From assembly GCA_021733985.1 (NCBI GenBank), contig JAIPJT010000011.1, positions 1 through 62,184 on the forward strand: 62,184 nucleotides of DNA, given 5' to 3'. Origin of the DNA: Victivallales bacterium. Its GTDB lineage: Bacteria; Verrucomicrobiota; Lentisphaeria; Victivallales; GWF2-38-69. Made by a program: the position numbers and the translations under genes. The notes below the pieces were generated by a model. That model made no database searches and was not told the DNA's origin. It worked only from the letters and a program-made list of their open reading frames with translations. This document shows, one piece after another, positions 25,876 through 35,935 of this stretch (the stretch's first letter is position 1; each line of letters begins with the position of its first letter).

Positions 25876-28439
25876 AAGAATTAATATTAACTATGAATAA
25901 AATTAGGAAAAAAATTTTTAAAACTCTATCTTCCGAAAAGGGTGTTTCTGTAATCCTTGCACTGGAATTCACTGCTCTTATGCTGGGACTCATATTAACT
26001 TTTGTTATCCTTACCCAAACTGAAAAAAAGGCTTCTAAAAATTTTAACAACATTAAAACCGCCAAAATGTTGAGCATTTCAGCCCTTAGGCGGGCTATAA
26101 TTGCCATGAAAGCATATAGCGCTGATGATTCTGTTGAAATCTCTACTCTCTCAAGTCATCATATTATTAGTGATGGAGACCCTGATTCAGCTCCTTACTT
26201 TGATCAGTTAAGCGATAAACTACCTACTGAGATAAACGGTGTCAACTATTATGAATGGCCTGCCAATTATGACCCTGCAAGCAGTGATGCAGTAACCTGG
26301 ACGTACATAGAAAAAGGAAATGGTGTTGATTCAACTATTATAGGCCGAATTGCATATGTAGTAGTATCAAACAAAGGAAAAATTGACCCTTCTGCCACGA
26401 TAGATTCCGGTGGCAACGGTACGCCTTATACAGAGGGTAACGACATTACTATGATAGATAATGCAGGGAACCCAATCAGAGGACGTCCCGGAAGAGATGC
26501 CTCCGAAATGTATTTAAATTCATTAAACGGCTGGTTTACAGACGAATATGCAGAAAAAATGAGTGTCGATAATGCAATACCAAACAGCGGCGAGCTTCCT
26601 GCAAATTCAAGGTGGATAGATTTTCCAACTATCTTTTCATCCTTAGGAATAACTGACGATTCAATAAAAGACTCGTTCAGAAATGTATTTAATTTATATT
26701 CGCCTAAGGATTCGGAAGCTTTCTGGATAGATATCAGCAATAATTTATATAAAGAGACTTCAGAAATGTATCACAGATTTAACCTGGCAAGAAACAACTG
26801 GGATAATTTAGAAGTAGATTCAATTGTAGAAGATGACCCGGTACCTTTTTCAGAAAGCTACTCGAAAAATGATGTTACTGCAATTCCATGGATAAAATTT
26901 TGGAAATTCCCCGGTACAGATATAGTCTCAGACACAATGAGACGTCAAATCGCCGCTAACCTTATAGATTACAGCGATTCCGATACGCAAGCAACGACTG
27001 ATTATCCTGTTTCTGACCCGCCTACCTATGCGGGGCTGGAAAAAGTACCGTATATCAACGAACTTAAACTGGTATTTAAAGGCTGGATAGAAGATAACGG
27101 ACCAAATACAAGAAGTTATCTGAAAGTTAGCTCTGTCGACTTAGAACTACTAAATATGTACTCAAATTCACACTCCAATTTCGATGCAGAAATTACTCTT
27201 AGCGGAAGTTATAGGATGCATCCACCTTCCGGAGGAAGTTTGATAGAATTCAATGATAAAACAATCAGTCTAAATTTTTCATGTGGCCCTGAAACCTACA
27301 TAACTGAAAATTCTCAAAATATTCTAATTACAACCAGCGAGTTTTCAGGTGGCGGCCCTGATTCAAGGATTGAAGATTTTTTGATAAATGAATTAAATAT
27401 TAAACTTACAGAAAAAAATGAACAATCGGTTCTATATGACTATGCTCGCTTAATCAGCTCCACGCCTACAGCAAGTTTAGAGCTTTCGTCCGAAGGCGAT
27501 ACCGGCACCGCCTGTATGAATTTCCAAACTGCCGACCCCAGACAAAATCTATCTGAAGCTGATTGGCGCACAAATGCTGTTTTTTGTCTTGAAGAAGATT
27601 TTCTTGCTGATTCAGATACACTTGACACTAACAATATTTCTTATAATCCAACCATTGGTGACGATACTGAGTTAGATACGGATCCTTGGAATATTTCAAC
27701 CTCTTATATCAGAAATGCTCCAATGAAATCTCCATGGGAGCTCGGTCTTATACATCGCGGGGCTGCATGGCAGACGATGAATTTGCAAAAATACAATGAC
27801 GTCAATGATCCCGGATTTCAGCGAACTTCAGGAGGCAATTCCTATACTAATGGTGATGCCAACATTTTAGACCAGATAAAAATGTCTGAAGCAACCGAAA
27901 ATTATGGAAAAATCAATTTAAACACAGATATTGGGGATGTATTAAAAGTTCTGTTTCAGGAAATTTATATTGGGTGTGAAATAGAGATTCCCGGAAACAC
28001 TGGTGCAGCCATCGGGAATATAGATAGTGCTACTGCCAATTTACTTAAAGATGCAACTCTCAGCGCTAATGGTACTAATGGCGGAAGTGTTTTTTATACA
28101 AGGGCTCAAATAGCAAGAGGGACAGATGGAGTAAGTGAATTATTTACCAATCCTTCTCAAAACACAGACAGGACAAAGGAAGAAATAATAGGAAAATTCA
28201 TAAACCTTACGAAAGCATCTCAACCCAATTTATACACAATCATCGCAATAGGTGAACCCATTAAAGATATTGGTGGCGTAACTGTTAATAAAACAGGAAA
28301 TCCTATAAGCACCAGTTTATACAGGTTCGATATCGGAGGCGATGAAATTCTTGGAACTTATAAGATAATGGCAACAGTTCAATACGATGCTGCAGCAAAT
28401 GAAATTACTATCTTTCGATATCAGATTTTAGCTGATTAA
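25872..28439 (+). CDS. large PilX/GspK-like pseudopilin, third of the cassette
   Basis: An 855-residue protein with a prepilin-like N-terminus: basic leader ending SSEKG, then VSVILALEFTALMLGLILTFVIL. This resembles PilX/GspK starts, in which a Gly precedes cleavage and Glu is absent at +5. The long exported part contains SPWELGLIHRGAAWQTMNL and GKINLNTDIGDVLKVLF near the C-terminal third, motifs I associate with the large proteins of verrucomicrobial prepilin cassettes (recollection). It is 2-3 times longer than a normal GspK. The ATG overlaps the previous stop by 4 nt and its own stop overlaps the convergent rsmB stop. Likely the tip or scaffold of a short pseudopilus. Confidence 0.7.
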   Translation: MKELILTMNKIRKKIFKTLSSEKGVSVILALEFTALMLGLILTFVILTQTEKKASKNFNNIKTAKMLSISALRRAIIAMKAYSADDSVEISTLSSHHIISDGDPDSAPYFDQLSDKLPTEINGVNYYEWPANYDPASSDAVTWTYIEKGNGVDSTIIGRIAYVVVSNKGKIDPSATIDSGGNGTPYTEGNDITMIDNAGNPIRGRPGRDASEMYLNSLNGWFTDEYAEKMSVDNAIPNSGELPANSRWIDFPTIFSSLGITDDSIKDSFRNVFNLYSPKDSEAFWIDISNNLYKETSEMYHRFNLARNNWDNLEVDSIVEDDPVPFSESYSKNDVTAIPWIKFWKFPGTDIVSDTMRRQIAANLIDYSDSDTQATTDYPVSDPPTYAGLEKVPYINELKLVFKGWIEDNGPNTRSYLKVSSVDLELLNMYSNSHSNFDAEITLSGSYRMHPPSGGSLIEFNDKTISLNFSCGPETYITENSQNILITTSEFSGGGPDSRIEDFLINELNIKLTEKNEQSVLYDYARLISSTPTASLELSSEGDTGTACMNFQTADPRQNLSEADWRTNAVFCLEEDFLADSDTLDTNNISYNPTIGDDTELDTDPWNISTSYIRNAPMKSPWELGLIHRGAAWQTMNLQKYNDVNDPGFQRTSGGNSYTNGDANILDQIKMSEATENYGKINLNTDIGDVLKVLFQEIYIGCEIEIPGNTGAAIGNIDSATANLLKDATLSANGTNGGSVFYTRAQIARGTDGVSELFTNPSQNTDRTKEEIIGKFINLTKASQPNLYTIIAIGEPIKDIGGVTVNKTGNPISTSLYRFDIGGDEILGTYKIMATVQYDAAANEITIFRYQILAD

Positions 28440-29701
28440 TCCTTCTTCATTACAGCTGCGAATGCACCGTCATTATTTTCATCAGGCAGCAGCTGTTTTT
28501 GAAACTCGAGTTTGTAATTATCGTTACAGGATAAAAATTCGTTAATTGTTTCAATATTTTCGTCTTTTTCAATACTGCATGTACTGTAGACAAATTTACC
28601 GCCCGGTTTAACTAATCTTTTAGCTGAATTTAAAATATCTGACTGTAATTGTTTTATACTTTCAATATTTGCTTGGGTTAGATTCCATAACGCATCCGGA
28701 CGTTTTCGTATCACTCCGCTGTTTGAACATGGGACATCAAGAAAAACCACATCAAATGAGTTATCCGGAAATTCTGTTTCTGTTATATCCTCCAGTACAG
28801 TTATAATATTTTTCAGTCCTGATAATTTTATGTTTTTAGAAACTTTATCAAGCCGCCTTTGCGACCTGTCTGCAGCATAAACAACAGAATTCGGGTATAA
28901 TTCTGCCAGCATTAGTGTTTTTCCTCCCGGGGCGCTGCAGGCATCAAGTATTTTCCCGTTACCGCCAAAGTTGACTGCACTTACTGCAAGCGAAGTGGCA
29001 GGATTCTGTATATATATTTTTCCTGTATTAAGTTCTTTAGATTCTATTACCTTAAGAGGGGTATCACTTTTATAGAAAATAAAATTAGAATTAAACTCCC
29101 TGATTCTGATACGTTCTGAATTCTCAATAGGTTTAGTCTGACCAGCTTGTTCAGAGCGCTTCGGAGGTTTAATATAACGATAAAAGATTGAATATCTTGG
29201 CAGCTTGATTATTTTTGTAATTTTCTCAAATTCCTCATCAGTATAAAATTTACGCCACCTGTTGCCAACATATTCAGGAATATTAATCTTAACATATTCC
29301 GGTGCATCCTTTAATATATCATCAATAAAATCTTTTCTCTGATAAACCTTTCTCAACACTGCATTGACAAAACCGGCAGTTCTTTTCCCGAAGATTTTCT
29401 TAGTATGACTTACTGCAGAATCTATAACAACCTCGCCCCTGATACTTGTTTGAAAAAATATTTGTGTTACCGCCATAGACAGCACATTAAATACTTTCTT
29501 CTTAATCTTTCCTGCAGCAAAATATTTAATAATATAATCGATAGACAGTTTATTGCGATAATAATAGAAAAGTACAGAAGTTACCTTCCCCCTCGCTTTT
29601 GAATCTTTGAGATAATTGTCCAGATAATTGTCCAGACTGAAATCATCTGAATCTAAATCCAGACATTTTACAGATAATTTTATAACGTCTCCGGCTTTCA
29701 T
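28436..29701 (-). CDS. rsmB: 16S rRNA m5C967 methyltransferase
   Basis: SAM-dependent RNA cytosine methyltransferase of 421 residues. The N-terminal 140 residues are a NusB-like RNA-binding domain. The catalytic part has motif I DACSAPGGKT, motif IV FLDVPCSNSGV with one catalytic cysteine and motif VI YSTCSIEKDENIE with the other. This domain order is that of RsmB (Sun/Fmu). It ends in a 4-nt convergent overlap with the pseudopilin cassette and lies 24 nt downstream of dapF, with which it is probably co-transcribed. No fmt gene accompanies it. Confidence 0.93.
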   Translation of the reverse strand: MKAGDVIKLSVKCLDLDSDDFSLDNYLDNYLKDSKARGKVTSVLFYYYRNKLSIDYIIKYFAAGKIKKKVFNVLSMAVTQIFFQTSIRGEVVIDSAVSHTKKIFGKRTAGFVNAVLRKVYQRKDFIDDILKDAPEYVKINIPEYVGNRWRKFYTDEEFEKITKIIKLPRYSIFYRYIKPPKRSEQAGQTKPIENSERIRIREFNSNFIFYKSDTPLKVIESKELNTGKIYIQNPATSLAVSAVNFGGNGKILDACSAPGGKTLMLAELYPNSVVYAADRSQRRLDKVSKNIKLSGLKNIITVLEDITETEFPDNSFDVVFLDVPCSNSGVIRKRPDALWNLTQANIESIKQLQSDILNSAKRLVKPGGKFVYSTCSIEKDENIETINEFLSCNDNYKLEFQKQLLPDENNDGAFAAVMKKD

Positions 29702-29725
29702 AACATAATGTATTTTTAAATGTAT

Positions 29726-30529
29726 TTATAATTCTACTGTCCCATGAAAAACTGTCTGTGCAGGACCGCTGAGATATACTTTGTCCTCATCATTTAACAC
29801 TTTAAGGTCAACTTCCAAAAAATCGCTGCCCACAGTCTCAAGCTCTATTTTTTCAGGAAAGTTATAAAACTCACTGAGGCTCACAGCTGCTGCGCAAATC
29901 CCGGTACCGCAAGCTAAAGTTTCATCTTCAACACCTCTTTCGTATGTCCTTATCTTTGCCCTTCCCTTCTCTCTGTCCACAATTTCCACAAAATTAGCAT
30001 TTGCTCCTCTCGGGAAAAAACTGTTAGTCCTTAATTTTCTCCCTTCATTGAAAACATCATACTGAGCGAGGTTATCTACACAAACCACTGCATGCGGAAC
30101 ACCGGTATCACCATATGCAACTATCTTCCCCTCAATTTCTGTTTTCTTAAAACTTTCAAGAACTGATATTGAAATTTTAACTTTGTTTTCCCCTATAATT
30201 TCCGCATCAAGAATCCCTACATCTGTTTTAACTTTCATGTTATCTGCCAGTTTCAAATAACTGTAAGCAAAATATGCAGCACACCTTAAACCGTTTCCGC
30301 ACATTTCACCTCTTGAACCGTCGCTGTTATAATATTCCATAACAGCGTCATAATCAGCCTGACGTTTTTCCGGCATACTAACTGCTATTACTCCATCTCC
30401 GCCAATTCCGCGTCTTCTATTGCTAAGTGTTCTGATGATATCAGTATTCAGCTTAATTTTTTTATCTGTATTATCAAAAACTATAAAATCGTTTCCTGCT
30501 CCGTGCATTTTCGTAAATCTCAATTGCAT
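29726..30529 (-). CDS. dapF: diaminopimelate epimerase
   Basis: Cofactor-independent racemase converting LL- to meso-diaminopimelate for lysine and peptidoglycan. The two catalytic cysteines are C77 (GEMCGNGLRC) and C207 (LACGTGIC). The N-terminal MHGAGNDF at 8-15 is the family signature. Starting at ATG 30529 (after AAAGGTTGGTTGTT) gives 267 residues, the usual size; a three-residue extension is possible. Presence of meso-DAP synthesis supports a Gram-negative-type wall. It is followed by rsmB. Confidence 0.95.
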   Translation of the reverse strand: MQLRFTKMHGAGNDFIVFDNTDKKIKLNTDIIRTLSNRRRGIGGDGVIAVSMPEKRQADYDAVMEYYNSDGSRGEMCGNGLRCAAYFAYSYLKLADNMKVKTDVGILDAEIIGENKVKISISVLESFKKTEIEGKIVAYGDTGVPHAVVCVDNLAQYDVFNEGRKLRTNSFFPRGANANFVEIVDREKGRAKIRTYERGVEDETLACGTGICAAAVSLSEFYNFPEKIELETVGSDFLEVDLKVLNDEDKVYLSGPAQTVFHGTVEL

Positions 30530-30649
30530 AACAACCAACCTTTGTTTAATAAGTGTGAGTCAAAGACATTGAAATGTGAGAAATAATTTATAAGGCCTTT
30601 CAAAAAAGTAAAACAGATTTTTGAAGTCGGCATAAAACTTTAAATTTTT

Positions 30650-31963
30650 TCAACTCAGCATCTGCCTTAGATAATTACTGTCTTCAACATCATCCAAGGC
30701 CCATACAGTGTCGTTGATTTGTTGAGCTCTGCCCTTTTCTACTACATTTTCAGCAAGCCAGAAATATTTTTTTATAATATCATCATCCGTTGCAGGTATA
30801 CCGGCTGCATCCCAGGGTGCCAGTTTAGGTTCAGTGACATATTCTCTCCCATCATCTGCAATTATTTTTACCCATGCTGTCTGCAGTTCCGGGAATTTCT
30901 CATTGCATTCTTCATCATCAAAGATCTTTATTTTATCTATACATTTTAAAATTTCAGGATGATTAAGGGCAGATCCGGAAAGCTCTTCAGGTCCTAACTG
31001 TTTGAATACAGTAGCCGCAGCTACCGAAAAAGGTAAACTGTACTGGGCTTCTTCTGTTTTTTGGGGCCTTCTGGTACTTAAATGCGTAGCTTCATTAAAG
31101 GTATGCACATGAATTTCACTGATATTTTCTGATTGAAGATTATAGTTATGTATCAGCTCTAAGACACAGGCAAGGGCGGGCTGTGCCCAGTGGCAAACTG
31201 CATATTTCTTAAAATCCTGCTCCGGAGTATACCATTTTTCACCTAAGTCTGACCATAGTTTTGAAACTTCATCGGATTCGACAGTTAGCGCAGGCGCACC
31301 TGTAAATTTATTTTTAGCAAGTATACCGGCACTTACCCCCGATAAAGCACCCCAGCCTGAACCGTCTTTTAACATAGTAGGATGATCAATGCAGCGCATC
31401 ATTTGTGAACGCGGCCCATAATATTCCGCGATACCCAGTGCATGTCTTGTCTGTTCATCATTCAATTCGAGCATTCGTGCTACGATTGACGCACAGCCAA
31501 GCGAGTTCCATGCCCCAGAAGTATGGTAATCACATGCAGTTGCATGCAGTGCAAGCCCGGCTCTAAGTGCAATTTCGTATCCTACGGTTAAAGTTGTCAA
31601 AAATTCTTTGCCGTTGATATTTCTTTTGCTCTTTGCCAGAGCAGCAAACATTGCCGGGACCAGTGCTACCCCCGCATGTCCTTTAGCAGCATTGTAGTTA
31701 TCGTGTATATCCAATCCGTCAATTGTGATGCTGTGAGCCAATGCTGCACCTATAGCTGAGACTGTACGGTCATCCCACCAAAGTCCACAGTCATTCCCAT
31801 GATAATATTCAGCAGCAAAATCATAAATAATTTTGGAAATTTCAGTCACTCTGCCCCCCATAGCAGAAGCAATAGTATCAAGCAGACAGCGTTTAATAAA
31901 CTGAACAACATTTTCAGGAATTTCTGAAAATGAAAGATTGTGAATGAATTGGCGAGTTTCCAT
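30650..31963 (-). CDS. MmgE/PrpD family protein
   Basis: A 437-residue protein of the family that contains 2-methylcitrate dehydratase (PrpD), cis-aconitate decarboxylase and iminodisuccinate epimerase. Visible are the helical N-terminal domain with DGLDIHDNYNAAKGHAGVALVPA (about 64-86) and GAWNSLGCASIVARML, then an alpha/beta C-terminal lid domain. The start METRQF is set by the preceding GTGGGAATAATT; a GTG in frame four codons earlier is less likely. No prpB or prpC is nearby, so methylcitrate cycle function is not supported by context. Substrate unknown. Confidence 0.82.
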   Translation of the reverse strand: METRQFIHNLSFSEIPENVVQFIKRCLLDTIASAMGGRVTEISKIIYDFAAEYYHGNDCGLWWDDRTVSAIGAALAHSITIDGLDIHDNYNAAKGHAGVALVPAMFAALAKSKRNINGKEFLTTLTVGYEIALRAGLALHATACDYHTSGAWNSLGCASIVARMLELNDEQTRHALGIAEYYGPRSQMMRCIDHPTMLKDGSGWGALSGVSAGILAKNKFTGAPALTVESDEVSKLWSDLGEKWYTPEQDFKKYAVCHWAQPALACVLELIHNYNLQSENISEIHVHTFNEATHLSTRRPQKTEEAQYSLPFSVAAATVFKQLGPEELSGSALNHPEILKCIDKIKIFDDEECNEKFPELQTAWVKIIADDGREYVTEPKLAPWDAAGIPATDDDIIKKYFWLAENVVEKGRAQQINDTVWALDDVEDSNYLRQMLS

Positions 31964-32098
31964 AATTATTCCCACTTTCTACACGGTTATTTCAGGTCCG
32001 CTGTACCGAAATTAAAGTATACACAAGTGTATGCGTTTTTTATTTTTCAGGCCGATCTTACAATTCCATTATAAGGGAGTGCCTCTAAAAATGCAAAT

Positions 32099-33862
32099 TT
32101 AGAGTTTTGTGCAATTCTTAATTCCTGAATAAGGTATTCTTCTGATTTTAGAATCTCCTGTTTCCGTATAAACCTGAAGGACTAGCATATTATTTTTAAC
32201 TGCAGCAACTCTTTCCGCATAAATTCTGCTGCCGTCATAAAGCTCAAACTCAAAACATAAATTTACTTCTTTATTTTTATCTGCGGCCTTTTTGAAAAAT
32301 TTAATAATCTTCTTTTCTGGTATTTGGATTTTATCCTTATTTTTTTCTTCTCTATTATTAATATTAAAAATGAACAAAGGATAAATAAACGGGAGAAGTA
32401 AACCGCCTATGAAGTGCAGAAAAATATTTTTATTATTGTTCTGTGCTTTAGCTCCTGACCAGAAACCACTGAACATCATTAACAATAAACAGCCTAACTC
32501 AATACCTATTAGTTTAAAGCTGATATCCGGCTGTTTATACATAAGATTTTCATTATTCAGAATTGTTTTCCCGGCAAAAAAGTAGAATTCACCGAATAAA
32601 CGCTCTAAACCTTTTTCTAAAGAATTATAAAATTTAATCATACTTACATCCGTTAAGGATATATCACGTAAAAACAGTATATAGACCGAAAATAATACTG
32701 AGGATAAAATTAAAATACGAAGAACAAAAAAGCATATTTTTTTTGCTGCGCCTTTTCTGTTATCATTTTTATTCCTTTCCTCTATTACAGAACGGTTACT
32801 GCCCTGCTTTTCATTATTAAAATTTAAATTGCTGCCTGCAGTTTCTAACGGCTTTGAAGCTCCGTCCGAAGGAACTTGCTGTTCTTCCTTATTAGTTTCA
32901 GCTGAAGAATCAGCAGCGGCTTCTTCTTTTAGACTTATGATACGCCGTAATTCCCCAATTACTTCATACCAGGTTTGTAACCTCTTATCGGGAAATTTTG
33001 CCATCATTCTGAGAATCAGGCCGTTTGTATCCCCGCTGATAGTTCTGCATCTGCTAATCGGCGGAATTAAAGGATCTGTAATATGTTTTGTAAGTATACC
33101 TACAGACGAATCTCCGGTAAAAGGCGTTTGCCCTGTGACAATATGATAAAGTGATGCACCCAGCGAATAAATATCAGATCTTAGGTCAAGTCTTTTTTTG
33201 CCTTTTGCCTGTTCCGGACTCATATAGTAAGGGGTTCCCACCACTTCCCCATCATATGTAAGGGAAGGATCTTCGTTAACGCATTTGGACAGCCCCATAT
33301 CCATCAGCTTAGGCACTCCCTTTTTATCAATAATGATATTAGACGGCTTAATATCTCTGTGAAGCATATTAAATTCGCTCCATGCATAACTCAATGCTTC
33401 TGAAATTCCTAACATTATTTTAAGCGCATCCGTTTCAGGAACTTTTTTTTGCCGGTTGAGTTTTTGTTCAAGATTTTCACCTTCTACATAAGCAGAAACT
33501 AAATAGTAAAGTCCGTTTTCATAGCCTGCATCAAAAGCGGGTATTATATTGATATGGTCAAGCTTGGCCGAATTTTTTATTTCTTCCTGAAACCTTTTAA
33601 CAAATCCAATCCTGGAACATACAGAAGGAGATAATATTTTAACTGCAACATTCCTGTCCATCGCAGTTTGTCTTGCAAGCCAGACTTCTCCCATAGCCCC
33701 GGCGCCGATTTTATACTGCAGTTCATAGCCTTTTATCTGGAAACCGGCTTCAATTTTTATTCCGGAACGCTCGATGCCGCCACACTCGGGACAGACTTCA
33801 GTATCCTGGCCGCTTACAGACTTAAAAACGATCCCGCATTGTTTGCATTTACAATTTTTCAT
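32099..33862 (-). CDS. membrane-anchored Ser/Thr protein kinase with zinc ribbon
   Basis: A 587-residue Hanks-type kinase. An N-terminal zinc ribbon (C6xxC9...C24xxC27) precedes the kinase domain: glycine loop GAGAMGEV (53-60), K75, catalytic HRDIKPSN (D170), DMG at 188-190 in place of DFG, and GTPYYMSPEQ. After a low-complexity linker (about 330-375) come about three membrane segments (near 383-405, 455-475 and 485-510) and a C-terminal beta-rich region ending in a KIRRIPYSGIKN motif. The catalytic residues look functional. It is monocistronic and divergent from a membrane protein gene. Targets unknown. Confidence 0.9.
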   Translation of the reverse strand: MKNCKCKQCGIVFKSVSGQDTEVCPECGGIERSGIKIEAGFQIKGYELQYKIGAGAMGEVWLARQTAMDRNVAVKILSPSVCSRIGFVKRFQEEIKNSAKLDHINIIPAFDAGYENGLYYLVSAYVEGENLEQKLNRQKKVPETDALKIMLGISEALSYAWSEFNMLHRDIKPSNIIIDKKGVPKLMDMGLSKCVNEDPSLTYDGEVVGTPYYMSPEQAKGKKRLDLRSDIYSLGASLYHIVTGQTPFTGDSSVGILTKHITDPLIPPISRCRTISGDTNGLILRMMAKFPDKRLQTWYEVIGELRRIISLKEEAAADSSAETNKEEQQVPSDGASKPLETAGSNLNFNNEKQGSNRSVIEERNKNDNRKGAAKKICFFVLRILILSSVLFSVYILFLRDISLTDVSMIKFYNSLEKGLERLFGEFYFFAGKTILNNENLMYKQPDISFKLIGIELGCLLLMMFSGFWSGAKAQNNNKNIFLHFIGGLLLPFIYPLFIFNINNREEKNKDKIQIPEKKIIKFFKKAADKNKEVNLCFEFELYDGSRIYAERVAAVKNNMLVLQVYTETGDSKIRRIPYSGIKNCTKL

Positions 33863-34062
33863 ATTTACAAAAATTTTTTATTTAAAAAATCAACTTACTG
33901 TAATAAGAATATCTATTTTTTATAAATTATCTCACTGATTTAGGTTTAATATAGCATTTATTATAAAATTAAACTTTGCTACTTTCCATTTGAAATATTC
34001 TAATTTATAATTTATATAAAAGATTTATCCATACTGATTTCACATGAGGCTTTAGTTATACA

Positions 34063-35460
34063 ATGAAACATAATAAATTACTGATTTTCTTTTCTGCCTG
34101 TATTATCTCGGGCCTGCTGATTCACGGCTATATAATCCGTCAGGGATATATGTTTAAAACAATTAGCAAAAAAGCCGGAAGCAGTTCTGTCAATAAAGTG
34201 TTTCTTGTACAAGATCCGAATGCATTTTATAATTATGCAGTTCTCCTTCCATACCCCTGTTTTACAATCAGCAGGCCTCCTTTCTTTCTCATTTATACAA
34301 AAAGTATTCTTAAACTTTTCGGCCATATTAAAGCCGGAACCTTAGAACAGGCCAGGGCCTTAAAAAATAAAATCAACAGTAAAGAAATACAGGAGAAGTT
34401 TAAGAAAATTTTCTTAAATCATCTGCTGCTGAGGGAAAACGGAATTTTTCTGAACTTATTTTTTATAGTATTTACGGCTTTGTTTATGTACAGGCTATTT
34501 GGCAGTTTCCCGGCAATTATATCCACGGCATTATCTTCTTTTAACTTCTATAATATATTTTATTCTGTTATGTACTTTCGGGTTGATATGTTGGCTATAT
34601 TAAATCTAACCGCTTTATTACTTTTCTGTGTACTCCTGAAAAAAAGTAAACATAAATTTTTAACAGTCTCAGCTTTGATAATAATACTTTCAGCAGCTTC
34701 CTTAGCAAGGCTAAGTACTTTAAGCACTGCGTTTTTGTCTGTCTTATGTTTCAATTTGATCAAATTTTTTTATAATAAATGGGACATCAGGGTTGCCGGC
34801 GTTTCCGGAATACTACTTTTGGGAACTTTTATACTTGTCTCTCCATATTTAATTTACTGCTATAATCAGACGGGAACTCCTGCTCCGGTAATGAACCATC
34901 ATGCAAAATTCTGGAGGAATCATGAATTTGCCGGAAAGCCCGGTTATCCAAGTGTAGCCGAAGTAGCTGAAAATCCATATTGCGGGCCTGAAACAACAGG
35001 ATTTAAGTATGTATTTAAGGATCACTCTTTACCCGGAGTAATTACTCAGTATGCAAAAGGGTACTGGTTCAGTTTTACTGAATATCTGCCTGAGATGTTC
35101 TGCTTCTATATTTTCGGGAAAAAATACAACTTATGGTGGCTGCTGCTGTTTGCTTTCCCGGGTATTATATGCTGCTTTAGAAAAAGGGAAGAGGGTATAA
35201 TGCTGCTGTTCTTCAGTATTACAGTTCTTTTCCCGTTCGCATTCATCCTACCACTAAATGAGATATTCTCCCCTAATCCGGCAGATAATGTTATCGGAGT
35301 AGAACCCAGATTCAATATGCCAATCCTCCCCTACGCTATTATGCTGAGCGCATTAGGCATAAATTTCTGTTTTCATTCAATATACAGCACCCTAAAACCC
35401 GGAAAAAATAATAATGGGGTAAAAACAATAATGAACAGAAAAAGTTCATCTATTTCATAG
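34063..35460 (+). CDS. polytopic membrane protein, possibly GT-C glycosyltransferase-like
   Basis: A 465-residue inner-membrane protein with roughly eight to ten hydrophobic segments and an N-terminal anchor. The spacing of helices and a first loop rich in Arg/Pro (SRPPFFLIYTKSIL) recall ArnT/PMT-type GT-C enzymes, but the Asp/Glu motifs of that fold are not clear. A periplasmic segment near residues 260-330 contains HHAKFWRNHEF. I do not recognise a family. It overlaps the convergent crr gene by 11 nt at its 3' end and is divergent from the Ser/Thr kinase. Confidence 0.55.
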   Translation: MKHNKLLIFFSACIISGLLIHGYIIRQGYMFKTISKKAGSSSVNKVFLVQDPNAFYNYAVLLPYPCFTISRPPFFLIYTKSILKLFGHIKAGTLEQARALKNKINSKEIQEKFKKIFLNHLLLRENGIFLNLFFIVFTALFMYRLFGSFPAIISTALSSFNFYNIFYSVMYFRVDMLAILNLTALLLFCVLLKKSKHKFLTVSALIIILSAASLARLSTLSTAFLSVLCFNLIKFFYNKWDIRVAGVSGILLLGTFILVSPYLIYCYNQTGTPAPVMNHHAKFWRNHEFAGKPGYPSVAEVAENPYCGPETTGFKYVFKDHSLPGVITQYAKGYWFSFTEYLPEMFCFYIFGKKYNLWWLLLFAFPGIICCFRKREEGIMLLFFSITVLFPFAFILPLNEIFSPNPADNVIGVEPRFNMPILPYAIMLSALGINFCFHSIYSTLKPGKNNNGVKTIMNRKSSSIS

Positions 35461-35935
35461 AAGCTTCAATGATAACAGTTTCTCCTGCAACAACTTCTTT
35501 TTTATCCATAACGTTAAAGCTTTTAAGCTCGTCCATATTGGAAATAACAACAGAAGTTACAACGGATTTAGCATTTTTTTTCAAATACTCCAAATCTGCA
35601 CTTAAAATTTTATCACCTGCTCTTACTTCTTCTCCGGGTTCCACAAAACGGTCAAAACCTTTTCCCTCAAGATCTACAGTATCGACACCGTAATGGACAA
35701 ATATTTCCAGACCTTCTTTTGAAAGCATGCTGAAAGCATGGTTGGTTTTAAATATTTTGCCTATTGTACCGTCACATGGAGCAAGGACAACCTCTGATAC
35801 AGGATCTACTGCTACTCCGTCACCTACCATTTTTAAAGCAAAAGTTTCATCAGGGACCTCCTCGATAGAAACTATTTTTCCTGAGAGAGGCGCTAAAAGC
35901 TGGTTTTTTTTATTTCCTTTAAACAGTTTAAACAT
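35450..35935 (-). CDS. crr: PTS glucose-family EIIA component
   Basis: A 161-residue stand-alone EIIA of the Glc family. H66 (TNHAFSM) and phosphoacceptor H81 (LEIFVHYGVDTV) match the two active-site histidines of E. coli EIIA-Glc. It overlaps the 3' end of ptsI by 8 nt, and the gene order ptsH-ptsI-crr is that of enterobacteria. No EIIB/EIIC permease is in the window, so it may serve a distant permease or act in regulation, as EIIA-Glc does in inducer exclusion. Confidence 0.93.
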   Translation of the reverse strand: MFKLFKGNKKNQLLAPLSGKIVSIEEVPDETFALKMVGDGVAVDPVSEVVLAPCDGTIGKIFKTNHAFSMLSKEGLEIFVHYGVDTVDLEGKGFDRFVEPGEEVRAGDKILSADLEYLKKNAKSVVTSVVISNMDELKSFNVMDKKEVVAGETVIIEASMK

